A DNA stretch of 64,000 nt from Acidithiobacillus acidisediminis (GCF_023277115.1 NZ_JALQCS010000001.1:2718873-2782872), one strand, 5' to 3'; shown: positions 36,856 through 46,545, counted from the stretch's first letter. Notes: generated by a model from the sequence alone, not told the origin. Numbers and translations: made by a program.

Positions 36856-38001
36856 ATGAATGACAAGCCAAAGCTTGCGGGGAGCTCTGTTTTTATCCTG
36901 GGTATTGGTCTGGATAGCAGAAAAGAGGCCGTCTTTCGTATGGCCTTCAGGATGAATCGCAAGGCGAGTTATGGGTTCCTCGAGCCCGGCGCCACTCAGG
37001 GTCCCGATCTTGCCATTGCCGATATCGATTCTCCCGAAGGGCTCGCCGCCGCCACGGCGTTTCGTCAGCAGCACCCGGAGATCCCCCTCCTCGCCACGAC
37101 CATCGCGCCAGAAAAATTCTCGCAGTTTGCGACCCTAGCCAAACCGATTCGGATGGAAACCTTGTTTCCGGCGTTGGAGCAGTTATTGCGGGCAGCGCCC
37201 ACAACCCCTTCGACTCTAGCGCCGCTCGTTCCGTCGCCTTCGGAAATCACAGCATCCACGGAAAGCACAGCGCCTACAGGGAACAGTGCCACATCGGCAC
37301 CGGCTGCAGACGTGACACCAGCAGTACCGCCAACCGTCAAGGCGCATTGGGATCCGACTCAGGTAGAATATTTTGATCCAGAACAAGGGCTTCTTGCACT
37401 CGTGCAACGCGCAGTCCGCGACCAGATTCCTGTAGGAATCGTCGACCGGCAGAGTGGCAAGGTACTGTGGCGAATCTTTCCGGAGCAGGGAAAGGTAGAA
37501 ACGATTGTCACAGCAGAGGAGGCAGCAGATATTTATCGGCATGGCGAGGGAAATCTGCTACTGCGCGCCGATGCGTCCTTTGCTCCCGGAGAGAATACGT
37601 ACAGCATGAGTCTGACGGAGTACCTGTGGCAGACCCATGCCAGCATCGCGGACGGCCGTCTCAGCCAAAAAATTTCGTTGCAGCGCCCCGTGAAATTGCG
37701 CCGTTGGCCAAATCTGACCCGCTTGCATCCCCTGCCCGAGGCACTCCGCCTGGCGGCCTTTTTGGCGCGTTCCCCCGCCTCCCCAGCGCTGACCATTCGC
37801 ATGTTGCAGGTGCAGCCGCAGGCACTCTTCAACTTTCTTGCTGCCGCAGATGCCTTGGATTTGCTCGAGTACAGCGCCGCAAATGGCATCCCGTTGCAAG
37901 AGACCAGAGAAGCCGCAATCGGCGCCACAGAGCCGGCAAAACCAACCCCCGCAAAACGCAGTTTGCTGGGTCGCCTGTTATCCAAAATTGCAGGCCTGTA
38001 A
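36856..38001 (+). CDS. Receiver-like protein of the GTPase/roadblock operon
   Basis: 381 residues, not assigned to a known family. Residues 10-115 resemble a degenerate response-regulator receiver (LAIADIDSPEG in the position of the phosphoacceptor strand, LAKPIRMETLFPALEQLL near the end). A Pro/Thr/Ser/Ala-rich linker (about 116-160) leads to a C-terminal alpha/beta domain of about 200 residues and a basic tail. It lies 11 bases after the FimV-like gene and 35 bases before the GTPase gene, so it is probably part of the same signalling unit. Confidence 0.65.
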   Translation: MNDKPKLAGSSVFILGIGLDSRKEAVFRMAFRMNRKASYGFLEPGATQGPDLAIADIDSPEGLAAATAFRQQHPEIPLLATTIAPEKFSQFATLAKPIRMETLFPALEQLLRAAPTTPSTLAPLVPSPSEITASTESTAPTGNSATSAPAADVTPAVPPTVKAHWDPTQVEYFDPEQGLLALVQRAVRDQIPVGIVDRQSGKVLWRIFPEQGKVETIVTAEEAADIYRHGEGNLLLRADASFAPGENTYSMSLTEYLWQTHASIADGRLSQKISLQRPVKLRRWPNLTRLHPLPEALRLAAFLARSPASPALTIRMLQVQPQALFNFLAAADALDLLEYSAANGIPLQETREAAIGATEPAKPTPAKRSLLGRLLSKIAGL

Positions 38002-38036
38002 TGACGGGCAAGGGACAATGACAGAGAGGATCGCGC

Positions 38037-38603
38037 ATGAGAGAAGATAATAAAATTGTTTTTACTGGCCCCGTAGGTGCAGGCAAGACTTCTGCCATAT
38101 CAGCCATCTCCGACGTACCGATCATCTCTACCGATGCAAAGGCATCGGATATGACGATCAACCGCAAGGGTCATACCACCGTGGCCATGGATTACGGGAT
38201 TCTCCACCTGGGCGAAAAAAGCAAGGTGCATTTGTACGGCACCCCAGGACAAGAGCGTTTCGACTTCATGTGGGACATTCTTACCACTGGCGGCCTCGGC
38301 TTGATCCTGATGCTCGACAATACGCGGCCCAACCCAAAAAAAGACATGCATTTTTTCCTGCATGCCTTCAAGGATTATATCACCGAAGTCCCGGTGGTGC
38401 TGGGAATCAGCAAAACCGACATCAACGCCCACCCCGACACGGCAGAATACGCAGCCATGCTGGCGGAAGTCAGTCGCGATCTCGAGATGCTCAATCCCGT
38501 GCCGCCGATCTTCGAAGTCGATGGACGACGGAAAGAGGATGTCAAAAACCTGGTCATGGCCCTGCTTTTCTCCATCGACCCAGGTCTGGGAATGCAACCA
38601 TGA
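38037..38603 (+). CDS. Small Ras-like GTPase (MglA/Arf-like)
   Basis: 188 residues with a complete P-loop GPVGAGKTS (11-19), switch region with TDAKASDMTINRKGHTTVAMDYG, a G3-like LYGTPGQERFDF segment near residue 66 and a G4-like GISKTDIN near residue 122. This matches small GTPases that pair with roadblock/LC7 proteins (MglA with MglB in Myxococcus). Two roadblock-like genes follow, the first overlapping by four bases. It probably acts as a nucleotide-controlled switch at the membrane or cell pole. Confidence 0.88.
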   Translation: MREDNKIVFTGPVGAGKTSAISAISDVPIISTDAKASDMTINRKGHTTVAMDYGILHLGEKSKVHLYGTPGQERFDFMWDILTTGGLGLILMLDNTRPNPKKDMHFFLHAFKDYITEVPVVLGISKTDINAHPDTAEYAAMLAEVSRDLEMLNPVPPIFEVDGRRKEDVKNLVMALLFSIDPGLGMQP

Positions 38604-39238
38604 GCATAGAACTCGTCACCGCTGAGCAAGCACTCTACGCAGAATTGACCCCAGCAGGTGCGTTCTATATCAGTTCTGGACCCGAGTTGGAGGGGAACCG
38701 CTCCATCCTGTTCCATATCCTGCGGGAGGGCGGCCGGGCACCTTTCAGCAAGGAGGCAGCAATTCGTTGGACGCAACTGGAAGGAGCGGAGGACGCCCTG
38801 CGCAGCATTCTCCGATTGCAACGCCTGGGTTTGATTCGTGGCAATCCAGAGGTACGTAAAATTCCAGATCAGCGCCTGGAAGACATCCTTCCCGATCTGC
38901 TCGCGCAATTATCTGATGGCCAACGCGCGCTGCTCGCCGATGAAAATGGCTTTTACCTGTCCACCTCTGGTTTTCTGCATGAATCTGCGGAAGAACTCGC
39001 GGGGCTCTCCGCCGATTTGCTGAGCTTGCAAAGTCGTCACGGCAGGCTGTTGCGCAACAACCTGCGTATCCACAGCGAGAGCTGGGCACTCGTCGATCCC
39101 GCAGGGCAGGCGGAGTTGGGTTTCTGGCCCCTCTTCATTGGTACGCAGCGCTTCATGTTGATCATCGGTGGGACGCCTTTATTGCAGAATCAATCCTTTG
39201 TCACCCTGGTCCAGATCCTGGACCAGAGATACCGCTAA
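38600..39238 (+). CDS. Roadblock-like protein, probable partner of the GTPase
   Basis: 212 residues from the ATG at 38600, overlapping the GTPase stop by four bases. The first ~100 residues hold an aspartate/glutamate-rich helical region resembling a winged-helix layout (FHILREGGRAPFSKEAAIRW). The C-terminal ~110 residues look like a roadblock/LC7 fold: LLADENGFYLSTSGF, SADLLSLQSRHGRLL, then a strand pair FWPLFIGTQRFMLIIGG. It may be a regulator of the GTPase with an extra N-terminal domain. Confidence 0.7.
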   Translation: MSIELVTAEQALYAELTPAGAFYISSGPELEGNRSILFHILREGGRAPFSKEAAIRWTQLEGAEDALRSILRLQRLGLIRGNPEVRKIPDQRLEDILPDLLAQLSDGQRALLADENGFYLSTSGFLHESAEELAGLSADLLSLQSRHGRLLRNNLRIHSESWALVDPAGQAELGFWPLFIGTQRFMLIIGGTPLLQNQSFVTLVQILDQRYR

Positions 39239-39274
39239 TACTCAATCCGTCGCCATTGCAGGAGTCATACAAAA

Positions 39275-39637
39275 ATGCGTGAAGAAATGCTCAAATCCAT
39301 CCTAAGCGACCTCAACGGCTCCTCTGCCGATATCGAGGCCTCCGCCGTCATTTCCACTGATGGTCTGACCATCGCTTCCCTCCTGGCCGGCAACATGGAT
39401 GAGGATCGGGTCGGCGCGATGGCTGCCGCCATGCTCTCTTTGGGCGATCGAACCGCGGCTGAACTGGCGCGGGGCGAACTGGAACAGGTGATGATCAAGG
39501 GAGACTCTGGCTATGTCTTGCTGATTCATGCGGGCCATGACGCGGTCCTTACCGTCATCGCCAGAAAGGAAGCCAAGCTCGGCTTGATTTTTCTCGACGC
39601 CAAGCGTGCCGCACAGGGAATTGCCGAACTTCTGTGA
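39275..39637 (+). CDS. Roadblock/LC7-domain protein (MglB-like)
   Basis: 120 residues, a complete roadblock domain: AVISTDGLTIASLL near residue 24, MAAAMLSLGDRTAAEL near residue 49, QVMIKGDSGYVLLIHAG near residue 71. Such proteins are GTPase-activating or scaffolding partners of MglA-like GTPases, and the gene is the last of the operon that contains one. AGGAG precedes the start. glyQ follows 63 bases later and probably has its own promoter. Confidence 0.88.
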   Translation: MREEMLKSILSDLNGSSADIEASAVISTDGLTIASLLAGNMDEDRVGAMAAAMLSLGDRTAAELARGELEQVMIKGDSGYVLLIHAGHDAVLTVIARKEAKLGLIFLDAKRAAQGIAELL

Positions 39638-39700
39638 AGTCAGACTTCCCCAATATTCTACATTCAGCCATAATTGGCGCCCTCGTGCAGCGGGGGCATC

Positions 39701-40579
39701 ATGACCTTTCAGGAAATCATCCAGCAGTTACAACAATACTGGAGCGAGCAGGGTTGCGTTATTTTGCAGCCCATGGACATGCCCGTCGGGGCCGGCACCT
39801 TTCATCCCGCGACCTTCTTGCGCGCCATTGGGCCAGAGCCCTGGCGCGCGGCCTATGTACAGCCTTCCCGGCGGCCCACGGATGGACGCTACGGCGATAA
39901 CCCCAACCGCTTGCAGCACTATTATCAGTTTCAAGCGGTGCTGAAACCGAATCCTGCCAATCTGCAGGAGCTCTATCTAGAGTCGTTGCGCCGCTTGGGC
40001 ATCGACCTCGCCACCCAGGATGTTCGTTTTGTGGAAGACGACTGGGAGTCCCCTACGCTGGGGGCCTGGGGCCTGGGCTGGGAGGTCTGGCTCAACGGCA
40101 TGGAGGTCACGCAGTTTACCTATTTCCAGCAGGTGGGTGGGCTCGACTGTCGCCCGGTCATGGGCGAGGTCACCTATGGTCTCGAGCGCCTAGCCATGTA
40201 TCTGCAGGGGGTGGAAAGTGTCTATGACCTCGTCTGGACCCCTGGGGTTAGCTATGGCGACGTCTACCATCAAAACGAGGTAGAGCAATCGCGCTATAAT
40301 TTTGAGCTGGCGCCGGTCAGTGATCTCTTTGCTCGTTTCGATCGCGCCGAGGCCGACTGCCAGAGTCTGATCGAGGCAAAACTGCCCTTGCCTGCCTATG
40401 AACGGGTGCTCGACTGCTCCCATAGCTTCAACTTGCTCGATGCCCGGCATGCCATTGCGGTGAATGAGCGCGCCCGTTTCATCGGCCGGGTGCGCAACAT
40501 GGCCCGGGCGGTCGCAGAGATTTATGCCGAGGCCCGCGCCGAGCTGGGCTATCCCCTGCTGCAGGGAGCAAAGGCATGA
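39701..40579 (+). CDS. glyQ: Glycine-tRNA ligase alpha subunit
   Basis: 292 residues from the ATG at 39701. Class II synthetase motifs: [19 protein letters not shown] near residue 27, [15 protein letters not shown] near residue 113 and [14 protein letters not shown] near residue 154. It charges glycine tRNA as an alpha2beta2 enzyme with GlyS. The stop overlaps glyS by four bases. Confidence 0.98.
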   Translation: MTFQEIIQQLQQYWSEQGCVILQPMDMPVGAGTFHPATFLRAIGPEPWRAAYVQPSRRPTDGRYGDNPNRLQHYYQFQAVLKPNPANLQELYLESLRRLGIDLATQDVRFVEDDWESPTLGAWGLGWEVWLNGMEVTQFTYFQQVGGLDCRPVMGEVTYGLERLAMYLQGVESVYDLVWTPGVSYGDVYHQNEVEQSRYNFELAPVSDLFARFDRAEADCQSLIEAKLPLPAYERVLDCSHSFNLLDARHAIAVNERARFIGRVRNMARAVAEIYAEARAELGYPLLQGAKA

Positions 40580-42648
40580 CGGTTCTTCCCCTCCTCCTGG
40601 AAATCGGCTGCGAGGAATTGCCCGCAGCGGAACAACAGCAATTACAACTGCAGGCCGCAGCACTTGCCGCACAATTATTTGCCGCAGCGGGAATCGATCA
40701 TGGGGAAATTCATCCCTTGATCACTCCCCGCCGAATCGCTCTACTGATTCATAGCCTCGCCAGCGAAACCCGCGCCGAGGAAGAATTGCGCCGCGGTCCA
40801 GCACTCGAGCGTGCCTTTGTCGATGGCAAAACAACGCCTGCCGCCGAGGGTTTTGCCCGTTCCTGCGGCGTCGCCGTGGGCGAGCTGGAACATCTGGAAA
40901 CAGACAAGGGAACGGTTCTGGCGTGGCGCATCCGCCATCCCGCACGCCCCGTAGCAGAACTACTAACCGAGCTGGCTACCCGTTGGGTGGAGTCCTTACC
41001 CCTGCGCAAACGCATGCGTTGGGGCCAACGGGAAGAAAGTTTTTCCCGCCCCATTCGCTGGCTGCTCCTGCGTTTTGGGGACAAAGCCCTCTCCTGGCAG
41101 GCGTTTGGACTGCAGAGCGAAGCACATAGCTTTGGTCACCGTGTCCACCATCCCGGTCCGGTGCCTATTCTGCATCCCTTGGCCTACACCGAGGCGCTCC
41201 AGGCGGCCCGTGTGCGGGCTGATTGGATGCAACGGCGTGATTTCATTCGCGCTGAGCTGGAACGCCTGGCACGGGAGCTTGACTGTACCCCAGAACTCTC
41301 CGACGCCTTGCTGGATGAGATCACCGGGCTGTGTGAGTGGCCCGTCGCCCTCGCTGGCGGCTTTGCCGAGGAATACCTGCGGATTCCAGAAGAGGTGCTG
41401 AGTACCGTCATGATCCAGCACCAACGCTACATCCCCCTCCGGGCATCCACAGGCAAACTCGCGCCACGCTATCTGTTTATCGCCAATCTCGAGAGTCGCG
41501 ATGCGCAAGCAGTCATTCATGGAAACAACCGGGTCCTGCGCGCCCGTCTTGCCGACGCCGCCTTCTTCTGGGATCAGGATCGGCGGCAGAGCCTCGCCTC
41601 GCTCATCCCCGAGCTGGATGCCGTCCTGTTTCAGGAGGGCCTGGGCAGCATTGGCGACAAGGTGCGACGGCTGCGTCGCTTGGCCCCACATATTGCGCCC
41701 CTCGTCGGCGCAGATCCAACACTCGCTGAACGCGCGGCAGAGCTCTGCAAGAGCGATTTGCTGAGCGGCATGGTGGGAGAGTTTCCCGAGCTGCAGGGCA
41801 TCATGGGTGGCCACTATGCCCGCCAAGAGCACGAGCTGGCAGCCGTCGCCGAGGCTATTGGCGAACACTACCAGCCCAGCGGACGCGACGATGCCCTCCC
41901 GCGCTCGGCGGCAGGACAGGCGCTGGCGTTGGCGGACCGTATCGACACCCTCTACGGCTTCTTTGCGTTGGGGAAGATTCCAACGGGCGATCGGGATCCC
42001 TTTGCCTTGCGTCGGGCGGCACTCGGTATTCTGCGCATTGCCCTCGAGGCGGAACAGAGGCTCTCCCTGCGCGGCCTGATCGCTCTCGCCGGCAAGCAAT
42101 ACGCTGCGCTCGCCAGTGACGCCATCGCCAACAAGCTCAGTGAATTTTTCCACGAGCGTCTGCGTGTACTCTTACGAGATGAGGGTTTTGCGGCCGACCG
42201 GATTGCGGCGGTACTTGCGGTAGCTGGGGACGATCCGTTCGACGCACGACAGCGTCTGGAAACGCTCACGACCTTTCTTGCGCAGGATGCGCGCGCCGAC
42301 GACCTCGCGGCGCTGATCAAGCGCGTCAGCAACCTCCTGCGCAAGGAAGGCGAACAGAGTCAGGCGGCCTTGCAGGATGCCCTGTTGCGAGAGGAAGCAG
42401 AGCTTGCCTTGTTTAGCGCCTGGTCCTCTATCTGCCCAGCGCTGGAGCAGCAACTCGCCGATCGGGATTATCAGCAAGCGTTGGTCACCCTGGCCGCGCT
42501 GCGGGATCCAGTCGATCGTTTCTTCACCGAGATCATGGTGCTCTGCGAGGATCCACAACTGCGCGCACAGCGCCTCGCCTTGTTGCGAGAGGTACAGGCC
42601 ACCGTTTCGCGCATTGCCGACTTTGCGCTCCTGCAGGGGCGCGGATGA
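40576..42648 (+). CDS. glyS: Glycine-tRNA ligase beta subunit
   Basis: 690 residues, the usual length for the family. It begins with [11 protein letters not shown] and includes the segments [23 protein letters not shown] and [12 protein letters not shown], with a C-terminal anticodon-binding region ([15 protein letters not shown]). It holds tRNA recognition for the alpha2beta2 synthetase. Overlaps glyQ upstream and gmhB downstream by four bases each, so all three are translationally coupled. Confidence 0.98.
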   Translation: MTVLPLLLEIGCEELPAAEQQQLQLQAAALAAQLFAAAGIDHGEIHPLITPRRIALLIHSLASETRAEEELRRGPALERAFVDGKTTPAAEGFARSCGVAVGELEHLETDKGTVLAWRIRHPARPVAELLTELATRWVESLPLRKRMRWGQREESFSRPIRWLLLRFGDKALSWQAFGLQSEAHSFGHRVHHPGPVPILHPLAYTEALQAARVRADWMQRRDFIRAELERLARELDCTPELSDALLDEITGLCEWPVALAGGFAEEYLRIPEEVLSTVMIQHQRYIPLRASTGKLAPRYLFIANLESRDAQAVIHGNNRVLRARLADAAFFWDQDRRQSLASLIPELDAVLFQEGLGSIGDKVRRLRRLAPHIAPLVGADPTLAERAAELCKSDLLSGMVGEFPELQGIMGGHYARQEHELAAVAEAIGEHYQPSGRDDALPRSAAGQALALADRIDTLYGFFALGKIPTGDRDPFALRRAALGILRIALEAEQRLSLRGLIALAGKQYAALASDAIANKLSEFFHERLRVLLRDEGFAADRIAAVLAVAGDDPFDARQRLETLTTFLAQDARADDLAALIKRVSNLLRKEGEQSQAALQDALLREEAELALFSAWSSICPALEQQLADRDYQQALVTLAALRDPVDRFFTEIMVLCEDPQLRAQRLALLREVQATVSRIADFALLQGRG

Positions 42649-43181
42649 GCGCACTGCTCATCCTGGATCGGGATGGCGTCATCAACGAAGACAGCGACGC
42701 CTTCATCAAATCCGCCGCGGAGTGGCGCCCCATTCCGGGGAGCCTGGAGGCAATCGCGCGTTTCAATCGCGCTGGCTACACGGTAGTCGTAGCCAGCAAT
42801 CAGTCGGGTATTGGCCGGCGGCTCTTCGACCTGCGCGCCCTGACGGCAATCCATGCCCGCATGCGGCGAGAATTGGCCGAGGTCGGCGGGCGCATCGATG
42901 CCATTTTTTTCTGCCCCCATCACCCCGAGGCTGGTTGCGACTGCCGCAAACCACAGGATGGCATGTTTCGTCAGATTGCCGAACGCTTCCAGGTCGATCT
43001 GCAGGGTGTAGCCGCGATTGGCGACAGCCATCGCGACATGGAGGCAGCGCGGAGCGCCGGTGCCAGCCCCATCCTGGTATTGACGGGAAAAGGAAAAAAA
43101 GTGGCAGATAGCGCGCGCGCCGAGGGAATACCGATCTTCTCCAATCTGGCCGCCGTGGCCGACGCCCTGCTTGGTCACTGA
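42645..43181 (+). CDS. gmhB: D-glycero-D-manno-heptose 1,7-bisphosphate 7-phosphatase
   Basis: 178 residues, HAD superfamily. Nucleophile motif LDRDGVIN (Asp8, Asp10), the Zn-binding CPHHPEAGCDCRKP loop near residue 88 and GDSHRDMEAA near residue 126. It removes the 7-phosphate in ADP-heptose synthesis for lipopolysaccharide. Coupled to glyS by an ATGA overlap and followed by a PlsC-family gene, an arrangement common in proteobacteria. Confidence 0.95.
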   Translation: MSALLILDRDGVINEDSDAFIKSAAEWRPIPGSLEAIARFNRAGYTVVVASNQSGIGRRLFDLRALTAIHARMRRELAEVGGRIDAIFFCPHHPEAGCDCRKPQDGMFRQIAERFQVDLQGVAAIGDSHRDMEAARSAGASPILVLTGKGKKVADSARAEGIPIFSNLAAVADALLGH

Positions 43182-43184
43182 CGC

Positions 43185-43901
43185 ATGGCCATCGCCCTGC
43201 GCAGCGCTTTGTTTTACGTAACGTTTACACTCTGGACCCTGCTCTGGGCCATCGTCCTCCTCCCCTTCCCCCTGCTCCCGCAGCGCTGGCGCTATTGGGG
43301 CTGCGGAACCTGGGCACGGGTCGCCAGCAATCTCTTTGCCTGGAGCATCGGCGTTCGTTACCAGATTCAGGGTCTCGAACACCTGCCTGCAGGACCATGC
43401 GTCCTGCTCAGCAATCATCAGTCCTCCCTGGAAACCTTGCTAATTTGGCACTGTGTCCCGCGCCTCGCCTTCGTGCTCAAGGCAGAGCTGTTACGCTTAC
43501 CCATCATTGGCTGGTATTTGCCGCTTTCCGCTCCCATTGCTATCGATCGAAAAGCCGGGCGCCAAGCATTGAAGCAGGTGCTCGAGGAGGGAGAAAGGCG
43601 CTTACGCGCTGGGATTCCGGTACTGATTTTTCCTGAGGGAACGCGGCAATCCTGTGGCGAGCTGGGGGCCTTTCATCAAACCGGCGTTGCCCTCGCACAG
43701 CGTGCTGGCGTGCCCATCGTCCCCGTGGCCACGAACAGCGGCTGCTTCTGGCCGCGCAACACCTGGCGCAAGCGAAGTGGGGAATTGCATCTGCATTTTG
43801 GACCGATGGATCCCGCTGCGGATCGCAGCGCCACGGTCAATCAACGACTCCGCGACTGGATCGCGGCGGAAATCAAGCAGATGCCGATGAGCAGCGACTG
43901 A
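43185..43901 (+). CDS. plsC: 1-acylglycerol-3-phosphate O-acyltransferase (PlsC family)
   Basis: 238 residues with an N-terminal membrane helix. Acyltransferase motifs: NHQSSLETL near residue 77 (the HX4D box reads HX4E here), FPEGTRQS near residue 148 and VPIVPVATNSG near residue 172. It converts lysophosphatidic to phosphatidic acid at the inner membrane. The 3' end overlaps the convergent RimK-like gene by 29 bases. Confidence 0.92.
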   Translation: MAIALRSALFYVTFTLWTLLWAIVLLPFPLLPQRWRYWGCGTWARVASNLFAWSIGVRYQIQGLEHLPAGPCVLLSNHQSSLETLLIWHCVPRLAFVLKAELLRLPIIGWYLPLSAPIAIDRKAGRQALKQVLEEGERRLRAGIPVLIFPEGTRQSCGELGAFHQTGVALAQRAGVPIVPVATNSGCFWPRNTWRKRSGELHLHFGPMDPAADRSATVNQRLRDWIAAEIKQMPMSSD

Positions 43902-44766
43902 GAACAAGGTCCACCACGCGCCCAGCAATATCCACACCACTCACGCGCTCGATGCCTTCCAGACTGGGGACCGGGTTCACTTCCAGGATCACGTATCCAC
44001 CCTCCCCATCCTGCATCAAATCGACGCCTGCAAAATCCAGCTGCAGTGCCGCTGTCGCTGCAACGGCCAAATCTGCGAGACCCGACGCCAGCTCCGTCGC
44101 GCCGAGAAGTTCCGCTCTGCCGGAGCGATGGAGATTACTACGAAATTCCCCTGCTTGTGCCTTGCGGCGCATCGCCGCCACAACCTCACCAGCGAGTACA
44201 ATCACCCGGGTATCGGCGCGTCCAGGCAAATGGCGCTGCAACAAGACCTCATGTTGCAAGAGGAGCAATGTGTCCAACAGCGCCCGCGCACCCGCCTCGC
44301 TCTCTGCCAAATTCACACCAACGCCCTGGGAGCCGCTCAGCAATTTGCTCACCAAGGGCGTTCCCAGCTCCGCGAAGGCCACTTCCGCCCCTGACGTGTC
44401 AGCCAGATACCAGCTATCGGGAATGGGAAGGGAAGCAGCAGCCAGGATTTGCAGGGAAAGAAACTTATCGCGCGCCCGGAACAAGGCGTCGCCAGAATTC
44501 AAATTATAGGAGCCCAGCGCCGCAAGATGTTGGAGCAGGCGAAGCCCAAGCTGGGTCAATGGACTGCCAAAACGCGGCAAGACCGCTTGCGGCGGCGGCA
44601 ACGGCTGCCCGTCGTAATAGAGGCCGAAGTCCCCGCGCCGCAGGCTGAGGGCGCAGCGTTCGGGTTGCAAGATTCTGGCTTCGACCGCACGCGATTGTAG
44701 CGCCTCCAAAAGCCGGCGACTGGAATAGAGCGCGGGATAACGCGAAAGGATGACGATCGAAGTCAA
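43873..44766 (-). CDS. RimK-type ATP-grasp ligase
   Basis: 297 residues from a TTG at 44766 whose TTGA overlaps the stop of the upstream small gene. ATP-grasp signatures: FRARDKFLSLQIL near residue 97, LVSKLLSGSQGVGVNL near residue 136, DTRVIVLAGEVVAAMRR near residue 205, and DFAGVDLMQDGEGG...EVNPVPSL near residue 250. The family joins glutamate or another amino acid to a protein or small-molecule carboxylate. The substrate is unknown; tight coupling to the small upstream gene suggests that the small protein could be the target. Confidence 0.85.
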   Translation of the reverse strand: MTSIVILSRYPALYSSRRLLEALQSRAVEARILQPERCALSLRRGDFGLYYDGQPLPPPQAVLPRFGSPLTQLGLRLLQHLAALGSYNLNSGDALFRARDKFLSLQILAAASLPIPDSWYLADTSGAEVAFAELGTPLVSKLLSGSQGVGVNLAESEAGARALLDTLLLLQHEVLLQRHLPGRADTRVIVLAGEVVAAMRRKAQAGEFRSNLHRSGRAELLGATELASGLADLAVAATAALQLDFAGVDLMQDGEGGYVILEVNPVPSLEGIERVSGVDIAGRVVDLVLSRCSSASA

Positions 44767-45056
44767 TCATCGCCCCGATAACGCAGCAACGGCAGCTCCC
44801 CATGGGCAATGGATCGTTCGATGAACCCCGCCCGTCCGGGCTGGCGAAGCTCCAGGCTCTCCCGACTCGGCGCCACGATACCGACAATAGCCGCCAGCAA
44901 GACCTCCAGTTCTTGGCCATCGACACGCAAAGAGCCAAAAGGATTCTGAGGGCTCAAGGGGCGCCAGAACAGATTGCTTCGCCAGCCTTTGGCACGTACC
45001 GCGGGATGCTCGAAAAGCAATCGACAACGTTCCACAAGTTCCTGATCTATTTCCAT
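44763..45056 (-). CDS. Small unknown protein A, paralogue of the gene at 46737
   Basis: 97 residues from the ATG at 45056. Unrecognised, but clearly homologous to the 99-residue protein at 46737-47036: both contain RC-x2-LF-x2-P-x-VR, a W-x4-FW pair, an ELEV-x-L segment, and the closing signature PGRAGFI-x-R followed by PLLR. It is soluble and without signal. It is translationally coupled to the RimK-type ligase and divergent from the second hdrB1 gene. Confidence 0.72.
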   Translation of the reverse strand: MEIDQELVERCRLLFEHPAVRAKGWRSNLFWRPLSPQNPFGSLRVDGQELEVLLAAIVGIVAPSRESLELRQPGRAGFIERSIAHGELPLLRYRGDD

Positions 45057-45098
45057 GGATGCCCTCAACAACCGGATAACACAATAAAATACGGCGAC

Positions 45099-45137
45099 TT
45101 GGCTTTGGAATAATAGAAGAGCATAATAGTCGACTAT
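45099..45137 (+). promoter_or_regulatory. Promoter with overlapping 12-bp palindrome upstream of the second hdrB1
   Basis: TTGGCT (45099-45104), a 17-base spacer and CATAAT (45122-45127) form a good sigma70-type promoter. A perfect 12-bp palindrome, ATAGTCGACTAT, at 45126-45137 covers the end of the -10 element and the expected start site, the usual position of a repressor operator. The in-operon hdrB1 copy has no equivalent sequence. Confidence 0.6.
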
Positions 45138-45204
45138 AAAGAGATCCAAAACGGACACGCCACGGATCATAGTCTGGGCCCGCTGGGCCGACAAGGAGTT
45201 TGCA

Positions 45205-46545
45205 ATGAGTGAGAACACGACGAGTCAAGGGGTAGCTGGTCACGGCGCCTTTTTCCAGGACACCAACCTGAACGCGCAAGAGGCTGAAGCCGCGACGGCT
45301 TGGGTGCGCAATCACGTCGATCGCCGCACTGTGGATCTGGGCGATCGCATGGACGACATCCGCGAGCACATGTGGGAGCTGGAGAAGGAAGGCGAGATCA
45401 TCGTTCACCGCATCAGCGACGAGCATAAGCCCATCGAGGTCGATACCCTCTTTGGCTGGAAGAAGCGGGTTCCCACCAACCAGCTCTGGCACCATAAGAG
45501 CTGCGGACAGTGTGGCAACATCCCCGGCTATCCCACCAGCCTCATGTGGTTCATGAACAAGTTCGGCATCGACTACCTCGATGAAACCGACCAGACCTCC
45601 TGCACTGCCTGGAACTACCACGGTTCCGGCATCGGCAATGTCGAATCCCTGGCGGCGGTGTTCCTGCGCAATTTCCATCAGGCCTATGTCTCCGGCAAGC
45701 AGCATGGCTTCGAGAACGGCCACTTCTATCCCCTAGTGCACTGCGGCACCTCCTTTGGCAACTACAAGGAGATCCGCAAGTACCTGATCGAATCCGCCGA
45801 GCTGCGCGAGAAGGTCAAGAAGATCCTCGGCAAGCTTGGGCGTCTGGTCGACGGCAAGATCGTCATTCCCGAAGAGGTCGTGCACTACAGCGAATGGCTG
45901 CACGTGATGCGCAACCGCATTGCCAGCGATCTGCAGACCATCGACATGAGCAACATTCGCGTCACCGTCCATGCCGCCTGCCACTACTACAAGATGGTGG
46001 CGGAGGATGCGGTGTACGACAACAGTGTGCTGGGCGGCAACCGCACCGCGGTGGGTACCTCCACGGCCCAGGCCCTGGGCGCTCAGGTCATCGACTACTC
46101 CACCTGGTACGACTGCTGTGGCTTTGGCTTCCGCCACATCATCTCCGAGCGGGAATTCACCCGCAGCTTCACCATGAATCGCAAGATCAAGGTAGCACGG
46201 GAAGAGGCGAAGGCCGACGTCATGATTGGCATCGACACCGGCTGCATCACCACCATGGACAAGAACCAGTGGATCGGCAAGGCGCACGACATGAACTACT
46301 CCGTGCCGATCATGGCCGATGTGCAGTTGGCGGCCCTGGCCTGTGGTGCGGATCCCTTCAAGATCGTGCAGCTGCAGTGGCACGCCTCGCCCTGCGAGGA
46401 CTTGGTGGAAAAGATGGGCATCAGCTGGGACAAGGCCAAGGCCGATTTCCAGGAATACCTGAAGCAGGTCGAGCAAGGGAATGTGGAGTACCTCTACAAC
46501 CCCGAACTCGCTACCAATCAGCAAATCAATATGAAGCAGGCCTGA
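45205..46545 (+). CDS. hdrB1: sHdrB1, second nearly identical copy outside the shdr operon
   Basis: 446 residues, intact, AAGGAG before the ATG. It matches the operon copy (6804-8147) at all but one internal residue (Asp for Glu near residue 51) and the last codons (MKQA instead of MKTGA). By direct comparison I count about 20 base differences, nearly all silent, confined to roughly codons 48-235; the first ~145 bases and the last ~565 bases are identical. Homology stops within a few bases of the ORF ends. No hdrC or hdrA accompanies it. It has its own promoter and terminator. Its product should enter the same sHdr complex. Confidence 0.95.
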   Translation: MSENTTSQGVAGHGAFFQDTNLNAQEAEAATAWVRNHVDRRTVDLGDRMDDIREHMWELEKEGEIIVHRISDEHKPIEVDTLFGWKKRVPTNQLWHHKSCGQCGNIPGYPTSLMWFMNKFGIDYLDETDQTSCTAWNYHGSGIGNVESLAAVFLRNFHQAYVSGKQHGFENGHFYPLVHCGTSFGNYKEIRKYLIESAELREKVKKILGKLGRLVDGKIVIPEEVVHYSEWLHVMRNRIASDLQTIDMSNIRVTVHAACHYYKMVAEDAVYDNSVLGGNRTAVGTSTAQALGAQVIDYSTWYDCCGFGFRHIISEREFTRSFTMNRKIKVAREEAKADVMIGIDTGCITTMDKNQWIGKAHDMNYSVPIMADVQLAALACGADPFKIVQLQWHASPCEDLVEKMGISWDKAKADFQEYLKQVEQGNVEYLYNPELATNQQINMKQA

